DNA of 64,000 bases from Clostridia bacterium (GTDB lineage: Bacteria > Bacillota > Clostridia > TANB77 > CAG-508). Every line of letters starts with the position of its first letter. Positions within the stretch are counted from its first letter, which is position 1. The DNA lies in assembly GCA_017515985.1 (NCBI GenBank), contig JAFWDV010000010.1, positions 1-64,000 on the forward strand, read 5' to 3'. Both the position numbers and the translations under genes were made by a program. The notes under the pieces are model-generated. The model saw nothing but the letters and a program-made list of their open reading frames with translations. It did not search any database and was not told where the DNA came from. Below, piece after piece: positions 45,811 to 53,654 of the stretch.

Positions 45811-45846
45811 TAAAGAGCCCTCTGTTAAAAGAGCGCTCTTTTTGAT
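45811..45846 (+). terminator. Terminator after the M20 peptidase gene
   Basis: AAAGAGCCCTCT pairs with AGAGCGCTCTTT with one mismatch, then T residues. Confidence 0.88.
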
Positions 45847-45910
45847 ATAATAGGGGAAATTCTTTAAAAATCATTATGAAGAATTTGAAGCACTTGAAAA
45901 ATGGGAAAAA

Positions 45911-45931
45911 ATGAGTCCGTCCCCAAAATTC
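45911..45931 (+). repeat. Right-end remnant of the dispersed repeat
   Basis: ATGAGTCCGTCC followed by CCAAAATTC. It matches the right halves at 23058 and 53581 and ends four bases before the -35 box of the next promoter. Confidence 0.6.
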
Positions 45932-45935
45932 AACC

Positions 45936-45964
45936 TTGACTAACGCGAGTATTATTGATATTAT
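45936..45964 (+). promoter_or_regulatory. Promoter of the lipoprotein gene at 45995
   Basis: TTGACT at 45936-45941, a 17-bp spacer, TATTAT at 45959-45964. Confidence 0.78.
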
Positions 45965-45994
45965 TCACATGAAATAATTAAGGAGGTTTTACGT

Positions 45995-46414
45995 ATGAAA
46001 AAAGTGTTAAAAAGTTTGATATTAGCTAGTATTGTAGCTTTAATGGTTGTTACATTAACAGGATGTAATAATAAAAAAGATTCTATATATGCCACAAAGC
46101 ATGTTGATAATGATGAAGTATTAGGAAGCTACGATGAAGATGTTGAAGTAGAATTCAAAGATGGAAAAGCATCAAAAATAATTATGTCTTTTGTTTTTAA
46201 AGACGAAGATAATGTAGGGCTTATGAAGAGCTTATATGAGTCTTCTGCTGATGCTGGAAGTTTATCAATTCGTACAGATAAAAATAAATTTATAATGGAA
46301 ATGGATGGAGAGGCATTTTTAAAACAGCAAAAAATTGATTCAGAAGAAGATTTAAATGCTGTTAAAGAAGAGCTTAAAAAAGTTTTAGAAGATGATGGAT
46401 ACACTATAAAATAG
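45995..46414 (+). CDS. Small lipoprotein (possibly DUF1307/YehR-like)
   Basis: The 139-residue lipoprotein has a basic N-terminus, a hydrophobic core and the lipobox LTGC (Cys24), so it should be lipid-anchored outside the cell membrane. The mature part (EVEFKDGKASKIIMSFVFKDED and a C-terminal helical run) recalls DUF1307 proteins such as YehR; this is tentative. ATG 45995 follows TTAAGGAGG. It is a single gene with a promoter next to a repeat remnant. Confidence 0.75.
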   Translation: MKKVLKSLILASIVALMVVTLTGCNNKKDSIYATKHVDNDEVLGSYDEDVEVEFKDGKASKIIMSFVFKDEDNVGLMKSLYESSADAGSLSIRTDKNKFIMEMDGEAFLKQQKIDSEEDLNAVKEELKKVLEDDGYTIK

Positions 46415-46465
46415 TACATATATTCAGTTAAATTATAGCTGATAGGAAGAAAGGAAGATTTTTAT

Positions 46466-48193
46466 ATGAGTAGTTTAGAAGTAACAGATATCAAGGATTT
46501 ACTAAAGAAAACTGGAGAATTATATGGAGATAAACCTGCATATAAGTTTAAAACGGATGTGCCAGGAGAATATAGAACGATATTACATAAAGAAGTAAGG
46601 GAAATGGTTGATAACCTAGGTACATCATTGATGTCTTTACTAGATTTAAAAGATAAAAGAATTGCTGTTATTAGTGAAAACAGATATGAATGGGAAGTTG
46701 CATATTTTTCAGTAGTTGCAGGAACTGGAATTGTTGTTCCTCTTGATAAAGCACTTCCAGAAAATGAGCTTGAAAGTTTAATTAGAAGATCTGAAGTAGA
46801 AGCTATCTTCTATTCTAGACCATATGAAAATATATTAAAAAAATTAGCAAAAGATGGAACTGTTGCATTAAAGCATCTAATATGTTTTGATGCTGAGGAC
46901 CATGAAGATGGAGTTTATTCATTTAAAGAGCTAATCGAAAAAGGAAAAGAGCTTAGAAGAATTGGTGTAAGAAGCTTTGTTGATGCAAAAGTTGATGCTG
47001 AAAAAATGACAATAATGTTGTTTACATCAGGTACAACATCTCAATCTAAAGCGGTTGCGTTAAGTCAAAAAAATATATGTGCTAACTTGATGGCTATGAA
47101 AAATATTGTTTACAATATGGATTATACAGATACATTTCTTTCTGTATTGCCAGTACATCATGTATTTGAATGCTCTGCTGGTTTTATGCTTGCTATGTAT
47201 TTAGGTGCAAGCACCGCATTTTGCACTGGTTTGCGTCATATCGTAGAAGATTTGAGAGATTATCAGGTTTCTTTCATGGTATGTGTACCAGCACTATATG
47301 AATTGATGTATAAAGGTATATTAGGTAACCTTAAAAAAGCAGGTAAATATGATGCTGTAATGCAGTTAGTTGAAGCTCATAAGAATGATACAATGGCTGA
47401 GAAAGCTGCAATTTTTAAGGATATTCATGCTATATTTGGCGGACATGTAAAACTTTTTGTAAGTGGTGCAGCTGCTTTAGATATAAATGTAGAGCGTGGA
47501 TATAGAAATTTTGGAATCAATTTAATTCAAGGATATGGTTTAACAGAAGCAAGCCCTGTTGTTTGTGCTAATTTTTACGCTAATAAAGATGATGATAAGC
47601 ATGTATATGGAAGTATTGGAAAAGTCGTATTCAACGGTGAAGCTAAGATTGATAATCCTGATGATGAAGGCTTAGGAGAGCTTTTATATAGAGGTCCAAA
47701 TGTAATGCTTGAATATTATGGTAATAAAGAGGCAACAGAGGAGACTTTAAAAGATGGATGGCTTCATACAGGTGACTTATGTACAATGGATGAAAACGGA
47801 TATATATTTATTAAAGGAAGAAAGAAGAGCGTTATTGTACTAAAAAATGGTAAAAATATCTTCCCAGAGGAGATGGAAGGTTTGGTTAACAAAATAGAAG
47901 GTGTTAACGAATCTATGATATATTCTTTCTTAAATAAAGATGCTGTTGATGAAAATGATATTAAAATTGGTGTAGAAGTTGTATATAATAAAGATATAAT
48001 GAAAGAAATGTATAATGTAGAAGATGAAAATGATATTTATGAAATCATCAATAATAAAGTAAAAGAGATAAATAAAACAATGCCTGCATACAAAGCAATA
48101 CGTAATTTAATTATTACTCAGGAGCCTATAATTAAAACTACAACTGGAAAAATAAAAAGATATGAAGAGCTTAAGAAAATAAACCAAAAGTAG
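46466..48193 (+). CDS. AMP-forming long-chain acyl-CoA ligase-like protein
   Basis: A 575-residue adenylate-forming enzyme with the P-loop MLFTSGTTSQSKAVALSQKN (near residue 188), GYGLTEASPVVCANF (near 356), the TGD motif in GWLHTGDLCTMDENGYIFIKGRKK (near 430), and the catalytic C-terminal lysine in TTTGKIKRYE. It activates a carboxylic acid, probably a fatty acid, to acyl-AMP and acyl-CoA. No fatty-acid degradation genes are adjacent, so phospholipid recycling is plausible. Confidence 0.9.
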   Translation: MSSLEVTDIKDLLKKTGELYGDKPAYKFKTDVPGEYRTILHKEVREMVDNLGTSLMSLLDLKDKRIAVISENRYEWEVAYFSVVAGTGIVVPLDKALPENELESLIRRSEVEAIFYSRPYENILKKLAKDGTVALKHLICFDAEDHEDGVYSFKELIEKGKELRRIGVRSFVDAKVDAEKMTIMLFTSGTTSQSKAVALSQKNICANLMAMKNIVYNMDYTDTFLSVLPVHHVFECSAGFMLAMYLGASTAFCTGLRHIVEDLRDYQVSFMVCVPALYELMYKGILGNLKKAGKYDAVMQLVEAHKNDTMAEKAAIFKDIHAIFGGHVKLFVSGAAALDINVERGYRNFGINLIQGYGLTEASPVVCANFYANKDDDKHVYGSIGKVVFNGEAKIDNPDDEGLGELLYRGPNVMLEYYGNKEATEETLKDGWLHTGDLCTMDENGYIFIKGRKKSVIVLKNGKNIFPEEMEGLVNKIEGVNESMIYSFLNKDAVDENDIKIGVEVVYNKDIMKEMYNVEDENDIYEIINNKVKEINKTMPAYKAIRNLIITQEPIIKTTTGKIKRYEELKKINQK

Positions 48194-48221
48194 ATTTTTT
48201 AGAAAGACAAGTTGAAAAATA

Positions 48222-48292
48222 GGGGCGGATTCTTTTTTTAGTATACAAAATGCATTATTTTGGTCTACTTAAAAAAGGGTTCGTCCTTTTTT
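48222..48292. repeat. Diverged dispersed repeat acting as terminator
   Basis: GGGGCGGATTCTTTTTTTAG pairs with the complementary right arm ending TTCGTCC, around an AT-rich loop, then six T residues. The loop begins AGTATACA like other copies. The downstream gene's apparent N-terminal extension from 48250 is this repeat being translated in silico. Confidence 0.75.
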
Positions 48293-48312
48293 ATATAGAG
48301 GGGAGATTTTTT

Positions 48313-48873
48313 ATGGCAACAAAACGAGAAATATATTCTTCTTGGGATGAATATTTTATGGGCCTAGCTATGTGGTCATCAACCAGAAGTAAAGACCCTA
48401 AAACACCAGTAGGTGCTTGTATTGTAACAGATGAAAAAAGAATTATTTCGGTTGGATATAATGGGTTAACAGCTGGGATGGATGATGATAAATTTCCTTG
48501 GGATAGCATTGGAGAAGAAACGAATTGCTTATATACAACAAAAAATCCTTGGGTAGTGCATTCAGAGCTTAATGCAATTTTGAATAGTCATGGAGCTGAT
48601 TTAAGAGGTACTACTATGTATATAACGTTATTTCCTTGCAACGAATGTGCTAAGGCTATTATTCAGGCAGGAATAAAAAAGGTTATTTACTTAAGTATGT
48701 ATGCGCATAGAGAACTCGTTGAAATAACAAAAGAGATGTTTAAAAATGCTGGGGTTGTGTGTATGCCGTTTAATAGTGAAAGAGATTTTAGTAAGCAAGA
48801 AGTGCAAGGCAGTTGTAACCAAATGCTTTCGATGATTAAAAACTTTAGTGAAACTAAAACGGAAGAAAAATAA
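48313..48873 (+). CDS. comEB: dCMP deaminase family protein
   Basis: A 186-residue zinc deaminase: KTPVGACIVTD near residue 33, zinc ligand and proton shuttle in VVHSELNAIL (near 79), and the cysteine pair in LFPCNECAKAI (near 103). It is longer than the shortest bacterial dCMP deaminases, but typical for Firmicutes members close to ComEB. It converts dCMP to dUMP for dTMP synthesis. ATG 48313 follows GAGGGGAG. Confidence 0.9.
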   Translation: MATKREIYSSWDEYFMGLAMWSSTRSKDPKTPVGACIVTDEKRIISVGYNGLTAGMDDDKFPWDSIGEETNCLYTTKNPWVVHSELNAILNSHGADLRGTTMYITLFPCNECAKAIIQAGIKKVIYLSMYAHRELVEITKEMFKNAGVVCMPFNSERDFSKQEVQGSCNQMLSMIKNFSETKTEEK

Positions 48874-48893
48874 TATATAGAAAGTGTGATTTT

Positions 48894-50231
48894 ATGGATT
48901 TAGATAAAATAAAAGAGCTACTTGAAGAAAAGAAATTGGCTCAAATAAAAAAAGAGCTTAAAGATATGAATGAGGTTGATATTGCTAATCTTATTGAAGA
49001 TTTACCGGAAGATCAGCTTGTGCAGGTATTTAGGTTGTTACCAAAAAACATGGCTGCAGATGTTTTTGTAAATTTGGATGATGAAGTTGAGAAAAACCTA
49101 ATTAATAGCTTATCAAGCAAAGAAGCAAAAAGTATTATAGAAGATATGTTTACTGATGATGCTGCAGATTTATTTGAGGAAATGCCTGCAGTGATGGTTT
49201 CTAAGTTGCTTGCAAATGTCTCAAGCGAAACAAGAGCTTCGATAAATAAGCTTTTGAGGTATCCAGATAATTCTGCAGGTTCGCTTATGGCTATGGAGTA
49301 TATTCATCTTAAAAAGGGGCTTACAATAAAAGAGTCAATAAATAGAATTAAAGAGCAAAAGGATGAATTTGTATCATATGATTCGTGTTTTGTGACGGAT
49401 AATGAGAGAAAATTGCTTGGATATGTCGAAGTAAAAGATTTATTAACAAATGATATGGATACATTGATTGATGATATTATGAAAGAATCAGAGCATACTT
49501 TAAATACATTGATGGATCAAGAAGAGGTTGCAGGCATATTCCAAGATTACGATTATAGTACACTTCCGGTTGTTGATTCAGAGCAAAGACTTGTTGGAAT
49601 TATTACTATCGATGATGTTATCGATATCATGGAAGAGGAAACAACGGAAGACATTGAAAAAATGGCTGCTATCACGCCATCTGATAAATCGTACATGAGA
49701 ACAGGAGTATTTGAAACATGGAAGAAAAGAATTCCATGGTTATTGCTTCTTATGATTTCTGCTACGTTTACGGGTGGAATAATAACGCATTTCGAATCTG
49801 CTTTATCAACATACGTTGTTTTAACAGCGTTTATTCCAATGCTTATGGATACAGGTGGTAACGCAGGTAGTCAGGCTAGTGTTTCTGTAATTCGTAGTTT
49901 ATCGCTGGATGAAATACAATACAAAGATACACTGAAGGTTATTTGGAAGGAGCTTAGAGTAAGCTTACTTTGTGGTATAACGCTTGCTATTGCTAATTTT
50001 GCTAAACTTATGTTAGTTGATAAAGTTACTGCTCAGATTGCTTTTATAGTATGTTCAACTTTGGTTACAACAGTAATGGTTGCTAAAATGATTGGAAGCT
50101 CTTTACCAATCTTGGCTAAGAAAATTGGATTCGATCCAGCTGTTATGGCGAGTCCATTTATTACTACAATAGTTGATGCGTGCTCTTTGCTAATTTATTT
50201 TAGAATTGCAAGTGCTTTGCTTGGAATATAG
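48894..50231 (+). CDS. mgtE: Magnesium transporter MgtE
   Basis: A 445-residue channel: N-terminal superhelical domain (residues 1-125), two CBS domains (about 130-250) that sense magnesium, a plug helix, and five C-terminal membrane helices. FIPMLMDTGGNAGSQASVSVIRSL near residue 310 is the MgtE pore signature. The CBS part closes the pore when cell magnesium is high. It follows the deaminase gene after 20 bases and is probably cotranscribed with it. Confidence 0.95.
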   Translation: MDLDKIKELLEEKKLAQIKKELKDMNEVDIANLIEDLPEDQLVQVFRLLPKNMAADVFVNLDDEVEKNLINSLSSKEAKSIIEDMFTDDAADLFEEMPAVMVSKLLANVSSETRASINKLLRYPDNSAGSLMAMEYIHLKKGLTIKESINRIKEQKDEFVSYDSCFVTDNERKLLGYVEVKDLLTNDMDTLIDDIMKESEHTLNTLMDQEEVAGIFQDYDYSTLPVVDSEQRLVGIITIDDVIDIMEEETTEDIEKMAAITPSDKSYMRTGVFETWKKRIPWLLLLMISATFTGGIITHFESALSTYVVLTAFIPMLMDTGGNAGSQASVSVIRSLSLDEIQYKDTLKVIWKELRVSLLCGITLAIANFAKLMLVDKVTAQIAFIVCSTLVTTVMVAKMIGSSLPILAKKIGFDPAVMASPFITTIVDACSLLIYFRIASALLGI

Positions 50232-50238
50232 CGGTGAT

Positions 50239-50267
50239 TTGACTTGTTAACATAAGCGTGATATAAT
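50239..50267 (+). promoter_or_regulatory. Promoter of the GC-rich gene at 50350
   Basis: TTGACT at 50239-50244, a 17-bp spacer, TATAAT at 50262-50267. Confidence 0.9.
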
Positions 50268-50277
50268 ATGCACTAGT

Positions 50278-50318
50278 CATGGGGGATATTCCTCATACTC
50301 GGTGCAGGTCAAGCACTG
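50278..50318 (+). promoter_or_regulatory. Two-hairpin leader of the 50350 gene
   Basis: Hairpin A folds ATGGGGGAT on ATTCCTCAT; hairpin B folds CGGTGC on GCACTG. About 17 nt then lead to TAGGAGGGG. The order, spacing and parts of the sequence (CCTCAT, GGTG/AGTG, GCACT) match the leader at 50623. This looks like a small structured RNA control element; no known class was recognised. Confidence 0.6.
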
Positions 50319-50349
50319 TGATAAATATTTTTTAGGAGGGGTCTTAGTT

Positions 50350-50511
50350 ATGATTACTAAGGAACAGGACCGCAAGCTCGCAGAGCTCATCCGGCAGATG
50401 GAGCAGGAAACTGTAAAACTTACGGATGTCGCACAGCAGGCTGTGAAGGCGACCCAGCTGAGCATTCAAAATGCTAAGCAGGTTAAGCCTGAGGTGAACT
50501 ACAAGGGCTAG
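50350..50511 (+). CDS. GC-rich orphan gene, 53-residue helical protein
   Basis: The small, all-helical, charged protein begins MITKEQDRKLAELIRQMEQE and is probably a coiled coil. By hand count 83 of 162 bases are G or C (51%), far above the surrounding genes. ATG 50350 follows AGGAGGGG. The reading frame could be extended to 50302, but that would run through leader hairpin B and the ribosome site. It has its own promoter, a structured leader and a hairpin after the stop. The start (TKEQD here, VREQD in the next protein) hints that it is related to the gene at 50687. The function is unknown. Confidence 0.7.
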   Translation: MITKEQDRKLAELIRQMEQETVKLTDVAQQAVKATQLSIQNAKQVKPEVNYKG

Positions 50512-50530
50512 GTCTAAACTCCAAACAAAA

Positions 50531-50550
50531 GGGCGTCCGCATGGGCGCCC
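50531..50550 (+). terminator. Hairpin after the 50350 gene
   Basis: GGGCGTCC pairs with GGGCGCCC around a GCAT loop. There is no T-run, so termination may be weak. Confidence 0.65.
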
Positions 50551-50581
50551 TAAAACATTGTAAATATAGAACTTTAGTTGT

Positions 50582-50610
50582 TTGACAAAAAAATATAGTA
50601 ATGATAAAAT
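50582..50610 (+). promoter_or_regulatory. Promoter of the GC-rich gene at 50687
   Basis: TTGACA at 50582-50587, a 17-bp spacer, TAAAAT at 50605-50610. Confidence 0.9.
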
Positions 50611-50622
50611 AAAAAGTGGCTT

Positions 50623-50662
50623 TGAGGAAATACCTCATGCTTAGTGTAAGTATTTGCACTAA
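50623..50662 (+). promoter_or_regulatory. Two-hairpin leader of the 50687 gene
   Basis: Hairpin A is TGAGG/CCTCA with loop AAATA; hairpin B is TTAGTG/CACTAA. AAGGAGG follows ten bases later. It is the structural twin of the leader at 50278. Confidence 0.6.
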
Positions 50663-50686
50663 AAAATCATAAGGAGGTTCTCTATC

Positions 50687-50911
50687 ATGGTTAGAGAGCA
50701 GGACTACAGGGTTAAAAATCACTTCGGCGTGGAGTCTGTCACGTCAGATCAGCTTGCTAAAGCTGCTCGTCAGGGCGTAACAGCAGACGAGTTTGTGAGC
50801 ATGGCTGGTAATGTGAGAGAAACAAGCAAAAGAATGATGTGCCAGCAGGTTACGTCAGATCAGCTCGTTTCGGCTGCAATGAAGTGGTCTAGAGCCAAAA
50901 AGTCAATCTGA
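50687..50911 (+). CDS. GC-rich orphan gene, 74-residue helical protein
   Basis: The basic, helical cytoplasmic protein has an internal duplication: VTSDQL plus a helix occurs at residues 18-27 and again at 55-64, and the underlying 14 bases ACGTCAGATCAGCT are identical at 50741 and 50852. That may mean two copies of a short binding helix, or a recent partial duplication. It is cassette-like: own promoter, two-hairpin leader, strong terminator, high G+C. It forms a pair with the 50350 gene. The function is unknown; a regulator or an adaptor peptide are guesses. Confidence 0.7.
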   Translation: MVREQDYRVKNHFGVESVTSDQLAKAARQGVTADEFVSMAGNVRETSKRMMCQQVTSDQLVSAAMKWSRAKKSI

Positions 50912-50925
50912 CTTTAGTCCGGGTA

Positions 50926-50957
50926 AAGGCGTTCGTATGGATGCCTTTTTTCTTTTT
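50926..50957 (+). terminator. Terminator of the 50687 cassette
   Basis: AGGCGTTC pairs with GGATGCCT around GTAT, then a T-run. The stem-loop layout parallels that after the 50350 gene (loop GCAT). Confidence 0.9.
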
Positions 50958-50958
50958 A

Positions 50959-50987
50959 TTGACAAAACACGCGCAGTAGTATAATAT
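50959..50987 (+). promoter_or_regulatory. Promoter of rarA
   Basis: TTGACA at 50959-50964, a 17-bp spacer, TAATAT at 50982-50987. Confidence 0.8.
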
Positions 50988-51026
50988 TACAAATAAAACA
51001 TGTATTCGTAAAAAGGGTGATTAGAT

Positions 51027-52277
51027 ATGAATTATAATGAACCACTAGCTTATAGAATGAAACCAAAGACTTTGGAAGACTACGTTGGCCAAGAGCATAT
51101 TCTTGGAAAAGACAAAATACTATATAGAACTATAAAAGCTGATAGACTATCTAGCATTATTTTGTGGGGACCTCCAGGTTGCGGAAAGACATCTCTTGCA
51201 AAGGTAATAAGTAATACAACAAAATATAAATTTAAAAGAATAAATGCAGTTTCTTCTGGTGTAGCTGATATAAAAAGCGCGATAGAAGATGCACAAAATA
51301 TAATGCTTAATCCATCAGGTAAATGTATTTTATTTATCGATGAGATACATAGATTCAATAAATTACAACAGGATGCGTTGCTTCCATATGTAGAGAATGG
51401 AACTGTAATATTGATAGGTGCAACAACAGAAAATCCATATTTTGAGGTTAATAAGGCTTTGATTTCAAGATCTATGATTTTTAAGTTAAATCCATTAACC
51501 AAGGATGATATATACAAAGTTTTAAAGAATGCATTAGCTAGTCCAGAAGGGCTTGGAAATTATAATATTAAGATTGAAGACGAAACGCTACTTAAGATTG
51601 CTGATACTGCAAATGGTGATGTAAGAACAGCTCTAAATGGTTTAGAAGTTGCTGTTTTAACAACTAATATGGATAGTGATGGATACATTCATATTACTAA
51701 TAAAATTGCAGCTGATAGTGTTCAGAGCAGAAAAGCTATTTTTGATAAAAATGGAGATAGCCACTATGACAATATAAGTGCATTCATAAAATCTATGAGG
51801 GGATCTGATAGTGATGCTGCTATTTTTTACCTAGCCAGGGCTTTAAATGGTGGTGAAGATCCTATGTTTCTTGCTAGAAGAATTGTTATTTGCGCAGCTG
51901 AAGATGTTGGAATGGCAAATCCTAATGCTTTGGTAGTAGCTAATTCAGCGATGCAAGCAGTTCACATGGTTGGTATGCCAGAAGCTAGAATAATACTAGC
52001 TGAGGCGGCTGTGTATATTGCAGAATCGCCAAAGTCAAATGCATCATACAATGCTATAAATTCAGCTTTAGCAGATGTTCAAAGTAAAGATACCGGGGAG
52101 GTTCCAATGCATATAAGGAATGCTCCTGCAGAGGGAATGGAGCAATTTGGCTACCATGATGGATATAAATATCCTCATGATTATCCAGGGCACAAAGTTG
52201 AGCAACAGTATTTGCCAGATGAGATGCTTGGAACAAAATACTACATAAAAGATGAAAATGTTATAAATTTACAATAA
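51027..52277 (+). CDS. rarA: Replication-associated recombination protein RarA
   Basis: A 416-residue AAA+ ATPase. It starts with MKPKTLEDYVGQEHILG, then Walker A WGPPGCGKTSLAKV (near residue 48), Walker B CILFIDEIHRF, sensor 1 in GATTENPYFEVN, and the C-terminal tetramerisation part with YDGKYPHDYPGH-type sequence (here YHDGYKYPHDYPGH). It acts at stalled replication forks. It is a single gene with its own promoter and terminator. Confidence 0.95.
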   Translation: MNYNEPLAYRMKPKTLEDYVGQEHILGKDKILYRTIKADRLSSIILWGPPGCGKTSLAKVISNTTKYKFKRINAVSSGVADIKSAIEDAQNIMLNPSGKCILFIDEIHRFNKLQQDALLPYVENGTVILIGATTENPYFEVNKALISRSMIFKLNPLTKDDIYKVLKNALASPEGLGNYNIKIEDETLLKIADTANGDVRTALNGLEVAVLTTNMDSDGYIHITNKIAADSVQSRKAIFDKNGDSHYDNISAFIKSMRGSDSDAAIFYLARALNGGEDPMFLARRIVICAAEDVGMANPNALVVANSAMQAVHMVGMPEARIILAEAAVYIAESPKSNASYNAINSALADVQSKDTGEVPMHIRNAPAEGMEQFGYHDGYKYPHDYPGHKVEQQYLPDEMLGTKYYIKDENVINLQ

Positions 52278-52283
52278 AAAGAG

Positions 52284-52317
52284 AATCAATATGTTTAAAA
52301 CACATATTGATTTTTTT
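52284..52317 (+). terminator. Terminator after rarA
   Basis: Eleven-base perfect stem AATCAATATGT/ACATATTGATT followed by T residues. Confidence 0.92.
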
Positions 52318-52366
52318 GTTGCATATAATTATTAATAGTAATTGTTATTATACAAAGGAGAAGTTT

Positions 52367-53512
52367 ATGGTAAAAGTATCAGTTGTATCAGCAAAAGTGC
52401 TCTGTAGAACATCTGTAAAAATGTTCAGTATAGTTGTTATTTTTTTGATACTTATTGGAATCATAAATTATTCAAAAATTCATTTTTCTAAAGTTCAAAT
52501 AGAAACCGACAAAGGAATTTCATACCTAACAGATGAGATAACTATTATGGGGGATTTAAGGCTTGATAAAATTTTTCGATTAACTCCAACTACAATATTG
52601 GAATCAGAGCTTAAAGCCTCTAAATCTGTTTCATCAAGGAGTGAAGATTTTACTCAGGTAGAAAATGAGATGATAGTGGAGGATGAATCAAATATAGAAG
52701 AAAATGTAAATAATGCTGATGATGGTGGTGGAGAAGAAACTGTCAAAGAAGTTGCTACAGAAGCTACAACAGAAGTGCAAAAATCTACATACAAAGAGCA
52801 TTATAATCACATCGTAAATGGCGTGAAAATAAAAAATGAGACTAGTTTTGATTTAAATGAGATAGAATTATCACCTGATAATGTTAAACTTAAAAATAAG
52901 AATGTAATTATTTTCCATACTCATACGTGTGAAAGTTATACTCAAACTGAAAATAGTAAGTATGAAGCAAGTGGTAATTACAGAACAACAGATTTAAATT
53001 ATAATGTGGCAAAAGTAGGCGATGAACTTGAAAAATATCTAAAAAGCTATGGATTTAATGTAAAGCATGATAAAACATATCATGATTATCCGGCATATAC
53101 CGGTTCGTATGGAAGATCATTAAAAACGGTTAGCAATATATTGGCTAAAGGTTATAAAGCAGATATAATAATTGATTTACATAGGGATGCCATGAGCGAT
53201 GAAAGTTATGCACCAAAGGTAAAAATTGGCGATGAATACGTTTCACAGCTAATGTTTGTTATTGGTACAAATGGAAGCGGGTTAGAGCATAGTAATTGGA
53301 AAAGAAATTTAGAATATGCAATTAAAGTTCAAGAAAAAGCAAATGAAATGTATCCTGGTTTATTTAAGCCAATCATATTACGTAATGCAAGGTATAATCA
53401 GCATTTAAGTTCCAAGGCAACAATAATTGAATTTGGTGCTACGGGTAATACTTTGGAAGAGTGTGAAGGTGCTGCAAAATACTTGGCAAAAGTTTTAGAA
53501 CATGTTGAATAA
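52367..53512 (+). CDS. spoIIP: Stage II sporulation protein P
   Basis: The 381-residue peptidoglycan amidase and endopeptidase has one N-terminal membrane helix (about residues 20-40), a variable Glu-rich linker, then the catalytic domain with zinc ligands in NVIIFHTHTCESYTQ (near 180) and ADIIIDLHRDAM (near 265), and Glu in TIIEFGATGNT. It cuts septal wall during engulfment together with SpoIID and SpoIIM (40161). ATG 52367 follows AAAGGAG; the longer frame from 52307 begins in the rarA terminator. Confidence 0.94.
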   Translation: MVKVSVVSAKVLCRTSVKMFSIVVIFLILIGIINYSKIHFSKVQIETDKGISYLTDEITIMGDLRLDKIFRLTPTTILESELKASKSVSSRSEDFTQVENEMIVEDESNIEENVNNADDGGGEETVKEVATEATTEVQKSTYKEHYNHIVNGVKIKNETSFDLNEIELSPDNVKLKNKNVIIFHTHTCESYTQTENSKYEASGNYRTTDLNYNVAKVGDELEKYLKSYGFNVKHDKTYHDYPAYTGSYGRSLKTVSNILAKGYKADIIIDLHRDAMSDESYAPKVKIGDEYVSQLMFVIGTNGSGLEHSNWKRNLEYAIKVQEKANEMYPGLFKPIILRNARYNQHLSSKATIIEFGATGNTLEECEGAAKYLAKVLEHVE

Positions 53513-53596
53513 TTTTGGGGACGGTGGAAAAAATTTCTGTTATGAATTCTATATTTTTCGTTTTGAGGAAATTTTTTGCTCCGTCCCCAAAATTTC
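53511..53596. repeat. Dispersed palindromic repeat, full type-A copy
   Basis: AATTTTGGGGACGG at 53511 pairs with CCGTCCCCAAAATT at 53581; the inner arms are AAAAAATTTC and GAAATTTTTT. Its right end, GTCCCCAAAATTTC, runs straight into the -35 box of the pta promoter. It also lies directly behind the spoIIP stop and may act as its terminator. Confidence 0.85.
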
Positions 53597-53625
53597 TTGA
53601 TATTTTTCAAGTTTATATATATAAT
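53597..53625 (+). promoter_or_regulatory. Promoter of pta-ackA
   Basis: TTGATA at 53597-53602, a 17-bp spacer, TATAAT at 53620-53625, starting right at the edge of the repeat element. Confidence 0.8.
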
Positions 53626-53654
53626 GAACCAAACTAATAAAGGAGGGAATTTAT

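Noticed and set aside
48250..48312. 21-residue N-terminal extension of the dCMP deaminase
   Set aside because: The extension is the translated right arm of a dispersed repeat; the ribosome site GAGGGGAG precedes ATG 48313.
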